Source: Breviolum minutum Mf 1.05b.01
Taxonomy: Eukaryota > Sar > Dinophyceae > Suessiales > Symbiodiniaceae
Reading direction: 5' to 3'
Assembly (NCBI GenBank): GCA_000507305.1
Contig: DF240462.1
Location: forward strand, 9,773 to 73,772
DNA: 64,000 bases
The position numbers and the translations under genes were made by a program. The notes beneath the pieces are model-generated. The model ran no database searches and was not told the origin of the DNA. It was given only the letters and a program-made list of their open reading frames with translations. Below, in pieces: positions 23,703-36,464 of this stretch (within the stretch, counting starts at the first letter, position 1; each line of letters begins with the position of its first letter).

Positions 23703-25820
23703 GCCAATGCGATGTTGACCGAACATACGAATAGCGCACCTCCCGGAACTGATGTGGCAAGTGATCCATTGAATAGGATATCCTAGCATACCCCCAGAAG
23801 CTGTATGCTGCGTATGAGTAGATAACATCGGTTGGTTGCCTAGGACAAGACGTTGCTATGCAAGTTCTGGTTGAAGAATCGTTGCCAGCGAAGCAATTGC
23901 AACTTTGCCCATGGCGAGGTGTTCAGTTGTCCGCTTGTGGGGCGGGGAGCAACCCAATGATATGACCAGGTTGTAACCCATACCTGAGCCAAGTATCGGT
24001 ATAATATAGGTCCATGGTATTTTGATTCATTTTGCTTCTATCATTTCTGTAGTTGCGCACTTTTGTTTGCAAACAAGGCCATTCTAGAGGTGTATCCTGT
24101 ATGTATACATGGATTGTGTATATTGCATGCCAGTGCCACATTTTGAGTGGACAATAAGACACCATTCCCCAACTCTCCCAATACAGTACAACCCACTGAA
24201 AAAGGATTGCTTGGGCTTGTTATCTAATATCTTAATTTGTTTCAGGGTGAAATACCTGACTCCAACCATTGGGTCCAGGTTTGCACTACTGTGAACTAAC
24301 AGCTCACCATTGAAAAATGATGCTTGGGATGTGACGTCTTAATTTTCAGGGGGCGGGATAACTAGTTGGCTTCCGTCTATTCAAGTAGCTATGGATTGAT
24401 AGAGATGCAAACTTCATTGTAGCAAGTCTTCATGTTGCTGCCTGTTTGGAATAGGAACGCCACTGGACAACAACAGCAACAGCAACAACAACAACAACAA
24501 CAAATCTTTGATGACATTGGTTGTCCCCTTTCTCATCCAATATTTGAATAGTCTACCAGGAAAATCTCTAGGTCTGGCTCTAAAGTCGTTCCCTGAGTTT
24601 GATGATTCATAGCCAACTCCTCGGAAGTTTCCTCCAATGCCCTACATGATGATGATTTTGCGGCAGGAAGAAAAACGACGAGCATGCAAACAGATTCCTT
24701 GTATTTTTCAGGTGCCGGGAAAATGGGTGCGGCGATGTTGGTGGAGCGATGTTGATGGTCTTTTTCACGACCATAAGAGTAGTTGATCACACAGATTCCT
24801 GGAAAAAGATGCTCTGATTGATCTGAAGGTGACCTATCAATTATTAATTATACTCTTTTTAAAAAGGTATATACGTATGTTAATTATAGAATGTACATAA
24901 GATATATAATATTTATAATATATATATATATGCGTAATTATATTTATAGAAGTGTAAGTCTGTACAAGTATCAGTCATACGTATTTTTGAGTAGAGGTTA
25001 ATGCATCTTCATTGTAAAGCTTCCACTCGCTGGTGAAAACCCAAGGCTGGCTGTCGACTCGGTGCCGACTGCCTCTACGCGTCGCTTGGATCTGTGGAAG
25101 CTGGGTACTTCCTTAGGAAACGTAAAGAAAACCCAACAAAACATGAAATCAATAGCAATTCCTTGTTTAATCATTTGATAGTCCTGTCACTAAATTGAGT
25201 TCGTTTTTAATGTTTCTTTTCATATCTAAAGAAACGGTGCTTTTGTTTCAATGGATTTCCTAGATATGATCCAGGTTTGGAAAATTTTGCTTATCTTTGT
25301 TTGAGTTTCAAAAGGTGTAAAGTTCTCCAATGCTTTGTCTTGCATGAGCTTGAGCTTGAGCTTGGTTATTGGATAAGATGGTTAGAATCCATATTTTTGG
25401 GAAGTCCTCAGGGATCCTTTTGACAGATATGGCGAACCAGAAAGTTCAGTTTGAAAAGCCATAGGAGTTGGTAAATTGAAATTGCAAGGATTCTTAGTGG
25501 CTTCATTGTATACACTCCCTCAAACTAACATAGCCGCTGAAAATAGGCCTTCCCAAAGGAAACTTCATCTTCCAACCATTGGCACAATGTTAGTTTCAGG
25601 GAGGGTATATTGTGTAGTTAAATTATGATTTGAGATGATATCAGACAAGTGTGTTGATTAGCACATGCAAAATCCAAGACTTTGGATGTAGGAGGTATCT
25701 CATAACTTCAAGAAAACACCTGTTTCCATCAGGAGAACTCTCAGAATTCATTGGAGAACATGCAGGAATTCATCAACAGCATATTGCCTCACCAGGTGGT
25801 CCGTGGTTTTGAAATCTACA
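23703..25820 (+). CDS. CCCH zinc-finger exon group C
   Basis: The clear exon is 23844-23918, between GCCTAG and GTGTTC. It encodes DKTLLCKFWLKNRCQRSNC followed by NFAHGE, a full C-x7-C-x4-C-x3-H finger close to that of group A. About 100 bp upstream, 23703-23775 reads LTEHTNSAPPGTDVAS and may be the preceding exon. Exon 25733-25820 (ENSQNSLENMQEFINSI, then LPHQVVRGFEIY) ends at a GTAAG donor and could follow. Unlike groups A and B, this finger is not split by an intron at its first Cys. RNA binding is inferred from the finger type; joins to other groups are unproven. Confidence 0.5.
24468..24501. repeat. (CAA)n microsatellite
   Basis: A short run of CAA and CAG triplets inside the intron region of zinc-finger group C. 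Confidence 0.8.
25509..25609. repeat. Family-1 inverted-repeat element, copy c (best example)
   Basis: A 101-bp unit with 23-bp terminal inverted repeats: TATACACTCCCTCAAACTAA at the left and TTAGTTTCAGGGAGGGTATA at the right, about two mismatches. Inside are CCTTCCCAAAGGAAAC and CATCTTCCAACCATT. No coding capacity. Confidence 0.8.
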
Positions 25821-25956
25821 GTAAGTTGTTCCCCCTGAAAACTAAAACTAACATGTTGAACCCACAAGTTGGTGTTTTTTTTCAGATGTTTCTCCTTTTC
25901 AATTGGGAGATTCGTTTAGGTTTGCAGCCTTCGAATTTCTCAGGGGGTGTAATACT

Positions 25957-26032
25957 GTTGTTGATGCATCAGAAATCCCAAACAACCACCGTTTGGATGT
26001 ATAAAACCTTGTAAACAATGGGATAAACTACC
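25957..26032. repeat. Family-4 dispersed repeat, copy b
   Basis: It reads TGTTGTTGATGCATCAGAAA, then CCCAAACAACCACCGTTTGG and ends AAACCTTGTAAACAATGGGA plus TAAACTACC. The match with the 61662 copy extends over the whole unit. Confidence 0.7.
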
Positions 26033-27384
26033 TACGAGCAGGATGTCTTGCATCACTGGTATTTCGCAAGTTTGGAAGGACAAAATTCATCGCTTTTTTT
26101 GGATGATCCCAGAGTTCCACATCATGTTGAGATGCTGAGGCATTCTTGGGAGAGCAGGAAAGCCCAGTGGTTGGACTCAAAATGATGAACATAGGTGATG
26201 GATGATGGATATATTCAAAATGGTTTATTTTGATATAAATGCACATGTTAGATATGTAGATATGGGATATATGTATATATATATATATACAAATATGTAT
26301 ATTATTTTTTTGAGCTCAAAAAACGTGCTTTTTGGGCCCTAATTTCCAGTCATGATCCCAGCCAAATTGGCTCACCTGAGGTAGAGTGGAGTTGCAGGAC
26401 GATTGGCCCAAGATGGTGGCCAATTGGGGGGAGTTTGTAGGGTCTTATGTTGGAAGTTATTGAGTTAGGTCTGGGCAGCAATACTCAATGAATTATATAT
26501 GCACATAATATAGCAAATTTGATAATCCAAGTCTAAGTTGGATCGAATCATATGTCAGCATGATTTGTAAGGATTAGGTTGAAAGGGCCTCTACTTGTTA
26601 CTGTTTGTCACCGTTGTTGTTTTTTTTCTGTGGGATGATTCAGTCGAGGGTTTGTTGGTAGTTGCGTTTCGTGGTTGAGTATTTTAGGTCAAATGTTCAC
26701 CAAACCTTATTTCACAGTGGTTTCCGGGGATAGTAAGCAACCAACATGCACCACCAATTACCGTGACCAGTGACTGAATGATTTGGTATGCTTTGGTGGA
26801 TACACTCCTAGTCAATAACACCTTTAAGGCCACCCATGACACAAGAGGTACTAATGATCTTCAGCCCCCTTAGTTGTTTTCCGCTGCAAAGTGCTGGGGG
26901 TCGGGGGTGCTTCCAAATTGGTTTGACCCTCGAAATGGATCTACCAATGCTGCTGTAAATTTGTCCAATGTTGTGTAGCCCATGGAACAGCCTAATGTTT
27001 TTTATCCATGGCTAGATGAAAAAACTTGAATATGCCCACCACCGCAAATGACCATTGTTCTTGATGTGTCGCAGGACGTTGTCGAGTTGCTTGGTACCTG
27101 CAGCGGTAAGGACGGTGAATCAATGTGAATCATAGGGATCTCTTGACAGTCATTGAAAGGATTGCGATTTACTATAGGCCCTGTATCAATCATATCATTT
27201 GCGGTATTTTCTTCCAAGCAGAATGCTACTCGACAAATGAGTTGAAGTGAATGGGATCCGAGTTTGCAAGCGAAGGGACCTAATGGGTTCATCTCAGATC
27301 ACTCGCGCATTGTCACATGAATTTGGTGTGAAATACATGCCTTCCCCCCTAAGAAAAAGGCCTCCACCAACATTGAATATGATA
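26033..27384. other. Non-coding stretch
   Basis: It contains a TA run at about 26272-26290 and a possible mini-exon at about 27077-27106 (DVVELLGTCS between CGCAG and GTAAGG). The minus-strand open frame at 27002-27292 has no supporting splice or homology evidence. Confidence 0.3.
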
Positions 27385-27476
27385 AGTGGGTGGTAGTTTC
27401 AAATGTTTGTTATTTTCCGCTCTACATGGGGAAGATGATCCAATTTGACTAATATGTTTCAATTGGGTTGAAACCG
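27385..27476. repeat. Family-2 inverted-repeat element, copy b
   Basis: AGTGGGTGGTAGTTTCAAAT at the left and CAATTGGGTTGAAACCGAT at the right, with the shared core TGGGGAAGATGATCCAATTT. The ends are more decayed than in the other copies and no target duplication is clear. Confidence 0.55.
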
Positions 27477-27668
27477 ATTGTATGTATCTATCGCAGTTGT
27501 TTGACTCGCCATTTCTACAATTTTTGGGTCATCATGGAAAAAGTCTCAACTCAATCAACGTTGATTGATGGCCAGTTGGCACGTGTTGGTGTTTTATGGA
27601 TTTGCTTGGCGTTATTTTTTGTCTCAAACTCTGATGATTCTTTGTTCGTGCGCTGATTATCTTCAATA

Positions 27669-27777
27669 TATACCTTGACTGAAACAAACCTAGCACCTAA
27701 AAAATGATGTTTGGAAGACTACTTTCCTTTTGGGATGGCAACTTTTCAGAGGTTTATGTTAAACTTTTAGGGAGTAA
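27669..27777. repeat. Family-1 inverted-repeat element, copy d
   Basis: The left end ATACCTTGACTGAAACAAAC and the right end TTATGTTAAACTTTTAGGGA flank the family core TGTTTGGAAGACTACTTTCC. The orientation is opposite to copy c. Confidence 0.6.
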
Positions 27778-30700
27778 TTCTTATTGAGGTGGTGTTTATG
27801 AAAGTTTATTGAAGGAGTTTACTTTCTTCAGGTTTTGGTGGTTGAGGCTTATTCCGGTTTATCCCAGAAATCTGTGTTTTTTGTAATTGGTATTTGTATC
27901 ACTGTTCTTGAGTTTTTACCTAGCAAGGAACCGACTGCCCCCCCATCACTCATCATCAATCATTGCGGAAGCTAAGGACGCCTTGTAGCCATGAGCTGGA
28001 TCAACAGCAACACGACAGTGAGGGCAGCACTCGAACAGACACTTAGCGGCAGCATTTTGATCTGAAACTCTGGGGAAGACATTTTGAGATCATTTCCCAA
28101 CTTGAAGTTATGGATTTGCAGTCATGTTTGATCATTTTAGTTCATGATTTGTTCTTAAATCTGTGAAAAAGTGGAGCAATTTAAAGCAATCTGTTCACGT
28201 ATTGTGCCAAAGCAGTACCTCAAGTAGCTACTGTATAGAAGTAATATGAAATAATAGTGTATCAGCAGGAAATAGTCACAGTTTTCACGGTTTCAATGGT
28301 AAACATCTTTGATTTTGGGCGGCAAATTCACCCTATTTTTGCCATCCTTTTTTCCGATCGCCTTTGGGAATTCAACCCAGGACGATTTGAATTCTGTTTC
28401 GGCCACACCACCATCACCCTCGAGCCCATATCCAGGCGATCACGGTGTCGTCAACTTTTCGGGGAGGATATTTTTTTCCAAAGGAGAAACCCTGGCAATT
28501 CAGGCAATTCGGAGGAGCGTGTCTATCTTGAATTATAATCCCCTTCTGACTTTGATCATCTTGTCTCCAGCTCCTTTGTACAGTTATTCAAATTTTCGAG
28601 ATCAGGATCTCTTTCGCCTTGTGAAGAAAATTTCCAATGCTATCCATCAGTTAATAATAATTCCAATTGTTGTTTCTTGCATATTTTTTTCACCCCGATT
28701 GGGAGAAGAGTCTTTGAAGAGTTGCCCTCACAACTAGCACAACAAATGATGCTTAAAGCAGATTAGTCTCTTAACTTTTCCCTCTTAGGGGATGCTAAAT
28801 ATTCAGGGGCTTTGCTTTAGTTCGTTGGGGTAAAACAAGTACTGTACCCCATCTGAAGTGCAACATATTCCCTCAAAAGTCAACCTTCCCAAAAGGAAAG
28901 TAATCTCCCAAGCCATCTTTTTACTTGTTTTGGGGGAAAGTTTTGCATTTGAATAGGGCAAACAATTATTATTTGATTGGCGACGGGAAATTAAACAAAA
29001 AGAACGCCCCCCCCCCCCCGCTTCCACCCTCACCAACCAACAGCAGCTGTTCATTCTCAAAGCCTATCTTAATTTTTGAGATTTTTTGAGTATACATAAA
29101 ATCTCTCCATTATATTATGAAAAATCTATCATCTTCACCCCAAAAAAGGTTGGCATACATATGTGTTTTGTTTTTTAAGGCTTATTAAAAACGCAGCCAA
29201 CCTGCAACTGGTCCTTTTCCAAACAGGGTGACTTGGTGACACCTTCCCCGACCAACCCTCTGGAGGTCTTCACAGCTGGATGAAGCCAAGGCAATCCTGG
29301 GCGGATCTCGTGGATGAGGTGCCGAGCACCGGAAAGGGGAGGAAACATTGCAGTCGAGGAATTTCCAGTTGAAATTTCCAGTTGACTAGCCCTTTTGGTA
29401 CATAACTAAAGGTGGGATGTATCAAAATGAAAAGAAATGATTGATTGATTGTTTCATATGAAAGTAGTGTATGAAATGTGGATGGGCCTAGTTGTTTGTT
29501 GTTTAAGATTGACATAGTTTTGTTTTGGTACTTGCACATCATGTGGCCCTATGGGGAAGGGTAGGTGAATAGGCGATAGACTAAGGGATGAGTGGCGGAA
29601 CTGTGCGATTTAAGTTGAGCAAGTTCACGCTCCAAAGTCTTAGAGAAGGTGGTGAATTATCTCATTTCTTCAAAGAGGATGAGTTAATTTGGTATTTTCA
29701 TGTGTTTTCTCCTGAATATGTACACCCTGTTCAATTAACGTGGAAGTGCAGGTTGGAATCCTTTCGCTTAACATGGATGTTAATTGATAGGGGAGTATAC
29801 AGTTCCGATGTATGACGCTATTTTTCGTTGAACCCACCTGCCGGTATTTCTCTGAAATATATTTTAGGGTTACATTACATGCCATTGAATTTGACTTCCA
29901 GGAGACCCAACCCATGGCCAGTTGGATAAAATTGACACGGGTCCCAGAGCACCATGACCATTTTCACCAGACAGTGCAACAACTTGGTGGTTTAGAAGAT
30001 GTATCAACAAAGATCAGAGGGTGAAGACTAATAGGATGTTGAAGTGTTTTCCTAGTTGGACCAGTGGTTAAGTAGACGCTCGTATCATGTTTTTTTTTGT
30101 TCACTTACCTTGAGGTTACCCCCGAGGTTATCTTGTGGTACAGGGGATATTTTGAATGGCCATTTTTTATGGAGTATGGCAGGGGCTTGTGTTTGAAAAG
30201 ATTTGAGGAAATCGTTAGTTGTTTGGAGAAAACCAGGAACTTCGGGTTAAAACCCTTCTCTTTAGAGGTCAAAACGAGTGGAGACATGTATTTGGATGTG
30301 GTGTATCACCAGCGTTTGTTGAAACCCTTGCTTGCTGGCTGACTTCGTGCGGGATATATTTATGATAGCAAGAATCAGCCTGGGTAGACACAAAAGACCT
30401 CTTGGATGTTACTGTACTACCACTTGAAATGTTCCTGACCAGAAGAGTGAACACTAGAAGAGCTATCATTTGAGGGTGGAATTTCTAAGGCACTGGTCAA
30501 AAAATTGTTGCATCAGTGGTATACCGGTATACCAAAACATCTTCGTTGAAGTATTCACAAAGTGATGGATCGAAAGGAAAACAAAACATCCCCCTGACCA
30601 TTTTCTCTGAGCTTAAACTCCCGTCTCAGGATGACCTAAAGTGAAACCCCACCAGATTTTTTGTAGATTTTTAAGGCCTTTCAAATAAACAGGTGGATGT

Positions 30701-31137
30701 GAAAAAACTGTGTAAACTGCTGAGATTCGCGATCTCCCCAAGAACTGGTACAAGCCAACTAACTAGCTGGGCAACTGGGCTTGATCCCTTGCTTCAGTCC
30801 ATCCATCGCTGGAGCCGCAGGAGCTTATGTAAATGAGCACAAAGTCTCATTGCTACTGGGCTGCAGGTTGTGTTGAACTGGGGAGGTTGAGACGAAAATT
30901 ACCACAAATAATGAACTGCGAAATGCTGGTGCCGGCCATGAGACATATAACATCTTGCATTTTTCCCACCAGATAAATCGTTAAGATATGCAATATGTAT
31001 ATATGTAATATGTATATACACATTTTATCTGTATATGCATATGCGTCAGCATTTATGCATTCCCCAGTCCCCTTTCCCCCCAGACCAATGGTGATAGGTC
31101 TATATACAGCATAGTAAGAAGCATGGTCACTTCGATG
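27778..31137. other. Non-coding stretch with isolated exon-like pieces
   Basis: Candidate pieces: 27991-28062 (MSWINSNTTVRAALEQTL), about 28382-28441 (DDLNSVSATPPSPSSPYP, ending at GTGTCG), 29588-29815 (FKLSKFTLQSLREGGELS) and about 30721-30745 (IRDLPKNW). None joins another in phase. A C13 homopolymer lies at about 29007-29019. A decayed family-1 copy may be present at about 28860-28945. Confidence 0.3.
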
Positions 31138-31293
31138 ATGAGATCCATCGTGACTTGTTGTGAGGATCCACGCTTGGTTGAGCCCGTGAAAAAAGCGAGG
31201 GCACGGAAGAAGTTGAGGTGCTTTGAGGAAGCAATGCTCAACTTGAGAGATTCTGGACATATTCAAGCAATTGATTTTGTCAGTTTCTGTTGA
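31138..31293 (+). CDS. Candidate exon, unknown basic protein
   Basis: An open frame MRSIVTCCEDPRLVEPVKKA continues as ARARKKLRCFEEAMLNLRDS and stops with TGA at 31291-31293. Composition is protein-like, while the opposite strand also has an open frame. An acceptor could lie just upstream of CATGGTCACTTCG. No family is recognised. Confidence 0.35.
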   Translation: MRSIVTCCEDPRLVEPVKKARARKKLRCFEEAMLNLRDSGHIQAIDFVSFC

Positions 31294-31869
31294 TGTTTTA
31301 GGACAATTGCTAAACTGTTTGGTGATATGAGTTATACTCAAGGATCATTTTGATGTGTTCTAAGCACCCTGATTGCTTAGTTTCATGTGGAGACTTCTAC
31401 TGCCTGGTTGTAAAAGGATTTTAGTAAAATGCTGTTGGGCCACCAAATAACCATCTAAAAGTGCTGGTGCTGCAAGGCTGAATTTTGGGATACTGGATAC
31501 CTGCAATCAAGAAATTCGACCATCCAACAGATAGCCATGCATGTATAGTATCTAAAACAAGTCCCATGAACCCATGTTGTCGTCGACCATTTTTGGGTGG
31601 GAACACATCATGTTCTTTTTGTTTCGCGCAGTTGCCAGGTAATCTAGCAATGGAAAATCCACCATTCATAGATGATTGTTGCAGATGTATCTTAAAACGT
31701 TGGAGGTAGAGTCAACAGATATGAGTTGGTGAAGTGTGAGTATTCAGAGAGATGATGACAGATGTCATATTCTCAATATTTGGGACCTACAAAATGTTGG
31801 TCAAAAAAAGGTAGATTGGAAAGACACTCATGGATATGAAGTGCTCATGCGATATGATTTTTCACCCAT

Positions 31870-32047
31870 TGCCAACTGCGATCAATCGAAGCCCCTTAGC
31901 ATCCGGTGCCCTTGGCATGACACGGGCCTTCTCCTTGAGTGGTGTGAGCTGTACCATAATGATGCCATGGCACAGACCAAGAAGCGCTTGGCCACTTTAC
32001 CAATAAAGTGGCGGAAAAATGGCACAATGGGGAAAAAAGTCAGCCCA
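31870..32047 (+). CDS. Candidate exon, unknown protein
   Basis: The + frame reads CPWHDTGLLLEWCELYHNDA, then MAQTKKRLATLPIKWRKNGT. Charged and helical composition suggests coding sequence, but the splice sites are not certain, and a 134-codon frame on the other strand overlaps it. I favour + because all well-supported exons here are on +. Confidence 0.35.
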
Positions 32048-34129
32048 AGTAGAGCACATGTGGATGTTGGTTGTTTTCTTTTTTTGTGAGTAGTGAAATT
32101 GTTATGGAATGTTTTGAAACGATATGATGAATTTCCTGCACTTCTACTTGTTCTTGCGATTGTTTTGTGGTGCAGATGAACTCCTGATGTTCGATCAACG
32201 AGATGGGAACTGAGATTATTGTTGGATTCCACGGCCATGTTCCATCGCCTGGGTGTCGTTTTTGTTGCTACTTGATTGAACGTCATTACTTTCTCATGAA
32301 ACTATGGCAAAATCCATTGGGCAGACACCGTTTGAATGCTTCAGTGGCGGTCTCCTGTTTTGCTTCTGTGGTTGGTGCACGAAAAAGATGCAGCTGTAAT
32401 TTGGCACAGTCAAAGTCTACCAGATACAAATAAACGACAAAATCAATGTGTACTACGTAGGCGCCACAATCCTCACTTCAGAAGAAGAGGGTCCCCGTTC
32501 AAATCTTGGCCAGGCCAAATGTAAGGCTATATATAGATGGATATCTGATTTCAAAAGAAAGTGTCCGCCCTTTTCATCAATTTGTATTGCACGGGGATAG
32601 AGACACAGTGAGATTGAGAGGTTTGTTTGGTTTTCAGAGGTTAGGTGCCGGGTGGTTTTTCCCTCCAATCTCTTGGTGCATTGATGCAGGATGTATTCAC
32701 GACTGCCCACTAGCTTGGAACGTTGAGGGAACCTAACAATCATGTTTCTACAATATCATAGACCGAAAGAAGATTCCATTTCTACTGTCCAACTGTCCAA
32801 AAAAGCTCACATGACTAACAATAACCATTTTTGCATCAGCAACAACAACAAAGAAAACACCCTGGAGGGTTTTATGATGACTTTGCCGTGACCCAACTTG
32901 CTGAAAGCAACATGACAGTTGAGCACTAATCTTGACCATCGGTGGGTGCCTGGCACCCATCAGTGGATACAACTACCGAAGGGCCCTGCGGCCAGAAGGG
33001 ATTTTTGAAAGCCATCTGGTTGGGCTACTTCGGACCGCTTTGGGGGGAGCGTGGGAACCAACTGACAAAAACATGTCCAGTGCAGGAAAAAGGTGAAACG
33101 AAAAAAGACGATGAACAGATGCACTGATGACGATTTTAGTACCATTTTATGCTGTGGATCTTGGTTTTGAAGATGATGAAACTTGACAGCTTTGGCCTAG
33201 CTTGAAGCTTGCATTGTGTAAGGTGTGCAAGTTTATTTGTAACTTAGTTCCAGACCCCAGCTGAACAACACCGGTGACATTTGAACCAACTGAATAGCTT
33301 CAGAAAAAAAGAAAAAACATGGAAAAAAAAACAACACACACACACACACATAAGTTCGAGTTTAACTTGGACTTGGATTCTGTGGGACGTTTGAAGAGAC
33401 TTCCAAATAGACTCCCAGAGTTTAACCAGACACCAAAAGATAAAAGACCAGAAACATTCCAAGAATACCTTTTGTTCTGTTTCCAGGGTGATACCCCCCT
33501 GGGAACTAACATATCCCCTGAAAAGTCCATTTTGAAGATGATGTTCCTTTTCCCCAGGTGGGATATGTTAATTTCCAGGGTGCTATTTTTTGAGGCTTCC
33601 CTGTTTCATTATTTAACCAAAAGTTCCCGGATTTTCCAACTCTCAGAGTCCAATTTTATATCGACTGGAAAACCCTCACAACTTTGACAACAATTAGCGG
33701 CAGAGAACCTAATATCTGCCAAATTGAAAAGGAAAAATCATTTTGAAGCAAACCACCAGCTGTTGGTTTCAACATGTTAAGTAACTTCTAGGGTGTAGGA
33801 TGGTTGGCATCCAAAAGTTTTGAGTCACTGTAACCAACTAACGATTGACAACAAGTGGCTTGCCTAGCTACCTCCTCATTGAAAAAGTTTGCTACGAACC
33901 CCGACGGGCCGATGCCACGTTGTGACAACCGCCTCCATTTCTTTGGCGTTGCGGAGAATTACCACAGCGATGCGTTGATGGGCAGTTCCTCTGGGTGATG
34001 GTATACTGTACGATACTGTTTATGGTGGTCGTAAATCTGGCCGAAGTAATGGATATTGTGACATTCACGTATATTCACCAATTATTCAATACATCCATGA
34101 TGGCGATCATGCATGTTTAATCATTTAAG
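32048..34129. other. Non-coding stretch with one (CA)n run and one family-1 element
   Basis: There is a (AC)n run at about 33335-33350 and short open frames without splice support, such as LHGDRDTVRLRGLFGF at about 32587-32634. I see no joinable exon. Confidence 0.3.
33490..33584. repeat. Family-1 inverted-repeat element, copy e
   Basis: ATACCCCCCTGGGAACTAAC at the left is mirrored by GATATGTTAATTTCCAGGGT at the right. The core carries TTTTGAAGATGATGTTCCTT. Confidence 0.7.
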
Positions 34130-36025
34130 TCATCAACAAATCGCTTGGAGGACTTGGAAAAATGGCCCGAATCTCTTGTGTTGCCGGCCGTTCAAAAGTG
34201 GCGGGATGGTAGTTCCACGGCACGGGTACTCTTTTGTAAGCACGCTTCCTTGAGGTTGTGTGAGGCATGCTGAGCGGGGAAAGACTGCACGGGACAAAAA
34301 CTGGTTGAAGTTGAAGTGTTTCTTTTGATGGGGGTCCATACTGATCAAGAGGCCAAGAAAAGATAAGCATAGAAAAACAATCCAAACAGATCCAAACAAC
34401 ATTTTTTTAATTCCTCTGTAATGATGAAATCAAGATTAACGTCTACTTCAGTAGATGGATTCACCCCATAGATCTGTCGTTTCTTTTAAATCAACTTGTA
34501 TTTATGTAGGGCAATAATATGATATCCTTGAGGATTGTCAGGTTTTTTCAAGGTATTGCGCTTGACAGTTGTCTAGCAACACATTAAAAACAAACGGATA
34601 TCCCGGTCATCTCTCCAATGCAGTCCTGTGACTGTAGTCGTTGGTCGCGCGACGCTTGGTTGGTTGGGTCATTGTGACCTGCGAAGTCGTGGCGAAGTCT
34701 CAAAGGGGTAAAGGGATGGAATTGCTGGGGATGCCTAAGAATCTCGAGAAAGAAATGGGTCATTCTAAGGAATTCTACTAGGACATCATATTGAAAGATG
34801 TAGAAAGTATAAATATCGTTTTTGTTTGACTTCCACTTAGAACTAGGTGACAAGAATATACTAGAATATTACCCCCAAACACACGTCGAAGTCTGAAGTC
34901 GGTCCGCGAGGTAATAATCCCACCAGAGATGTAGAAAAACACGAGCGTTATAATTAACAGGGGTTTCACGGGGTTCAACATTCCTATCTTCAATAAGCAG
35001 GGGGTGCATAAACTTGAGGTACGGTCAGTGATATTATGTCATATTCGCAGGATAGAAGCTGACCGACCTTCACCAATGATTCAGTGACACTTTCGCTATT
35101 GCCTGGTATTTTTTGGAAGCAAGCAATGGGAATGGCGAAGAAAAATGTTATGTCTAGAACCCCCAAATGACCAAACTTTTTGGAATGGTTACAGTAATGT
35201 TGAAACCTCATGAAGAAATGATATCAAACTTCTTGTCAAACTTCTTGTGGCACGTGTCTGACTGGGATCAACCAGTTGAAAAGGGGACGCAACCATTGCG
35301 TCATTGTGTCTCTTCCTAAACGATTGCTTTTGTCACAAAAGGATTGGGGTGTCCTACGGTACTTCAATATGAGATTTGATCCCAAATGAACTTAGAAGAC
35401 ACTTAGTCTTTTAAAAAAAAAATCTGACTTCTGTTTTCAAACAAAGAGCCAGTGCAAGAAAAGAAAGGTGTCATATCGAACTTTGCCCCTTTGAGTATTG
35501 TTTCAGGATACAGATTTATGTGAATTTTAATGAGGACTGTATCCCTGCCTGTCAAAATCTTAGAAACTCACCAAACTCTTCAGGGATGTCAGCGCAGGGA
35601 TGCGGGAGCTTCGAAAGACAGCACGTATCGGCGGGAAGATGCTGAGCGTTGCAAAATGAAAAAGCTTCAAAGAAAAAAAGAAAGAGATCTGAGATGGCGG
35701 TGTCATCTCGAAAATGGAGGGACTCAAAAATCCAATGTTTTCCTACTATGTGCCATTTCCAGCAAATCTTTGGGGTTCTTAATTTTTGAGATTCCACTGG
35801 AGCTTCCCGGCGGCGGAGTGTGATCCGGCATGCCAAGTTTGGAGTAATCACGAAGTCACTACAAGTAGGTGATTTGATTGAGGCGGAAGATGACAACGAT
35901 GGCGCCAGAAAAGGTTTAGTGATATCGCAACCTGAAAATCTATAATGAAGTTCACACAGATCAGCAAGCAAACTCTAATTTTGTATGATTCTATCATGTG
36001 AAGAGTAGGTTAGTCTTTGTTTTGC

Positions 36026-36079
<54 letters not shown>

Positions 36080-36464
36080 CCTAAATGATTCCAAATAGCA
36101 CGGACCTGGAACATCACCCCCTGCGGTCGATGATGTCCATGATTGGTGACGTATGTTTGTGTTTCTGAGTCCCAAAGATCACTAACAAGGTCATAAAGAC
36201 AAACTCGTTCCAAAACCAACGGGAACTCACACGTTAGAAAAAAGGATAATTAGGAATGACCGACTCTAACAAAAATTAAGACATGATTGATGAGATGGCA
36301 TCCTGACTTTGCCCAGATCCTCCATTAGAAGATATCTACCTACATCACCGATTTTTTTCTAAGATGAGAAAAACGGTCCGAATCCCTGCCCTCCAGATCC
36401 GCTCCGTTTGGGGTTGCTTGACACTGCGGTGCTGAAGGCGCACCGCGGTGGTCGGGCCTCTTAA
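34130..36464 (+). CDS. Small unknown protein, 3' four exons
   Basis: Four exons join in consistent phases: 34130-34225, 35584-35647, 35791-35913 and 36364-36464. They read NRLEDLEKWPESLVLPAVQK, GCQRRDAGASKDSTYRREDA, RRRSVIRHAKFGVITKSLQV plus GDLIEAEDDNDGARK, and DEKNGPNPCPPDPLRLGLLD to a TAA stop (36462-36464). The upstream part is missing. The protein is polar with mixed charge; I do not recognise the family. The 139-codon minus-strand frame at 35552-35971 is its shadow. The phase agreement at all three joins is the main reason for believing it. Confidence 0.5.
36025..36077. repeat. (ATG)n microsatellite
   Basis: A perfect ATG/GAT triplet run inside the last intron of the gene at 34130-36464. 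Confidence 0.9.

Noticed and set aside
26369-26384. AGCCAAATTGGCTCAC as a spliced-leader relic
   Set aside because: Only a partial match, and most of it is explained by the palindrome GCCAAATTGGC.
35552-35971. 139-codon minus frame
   Set aside because: It is the shadow of two + exons (35584-35647, 35791-35913) that join in phase with their neighbours.
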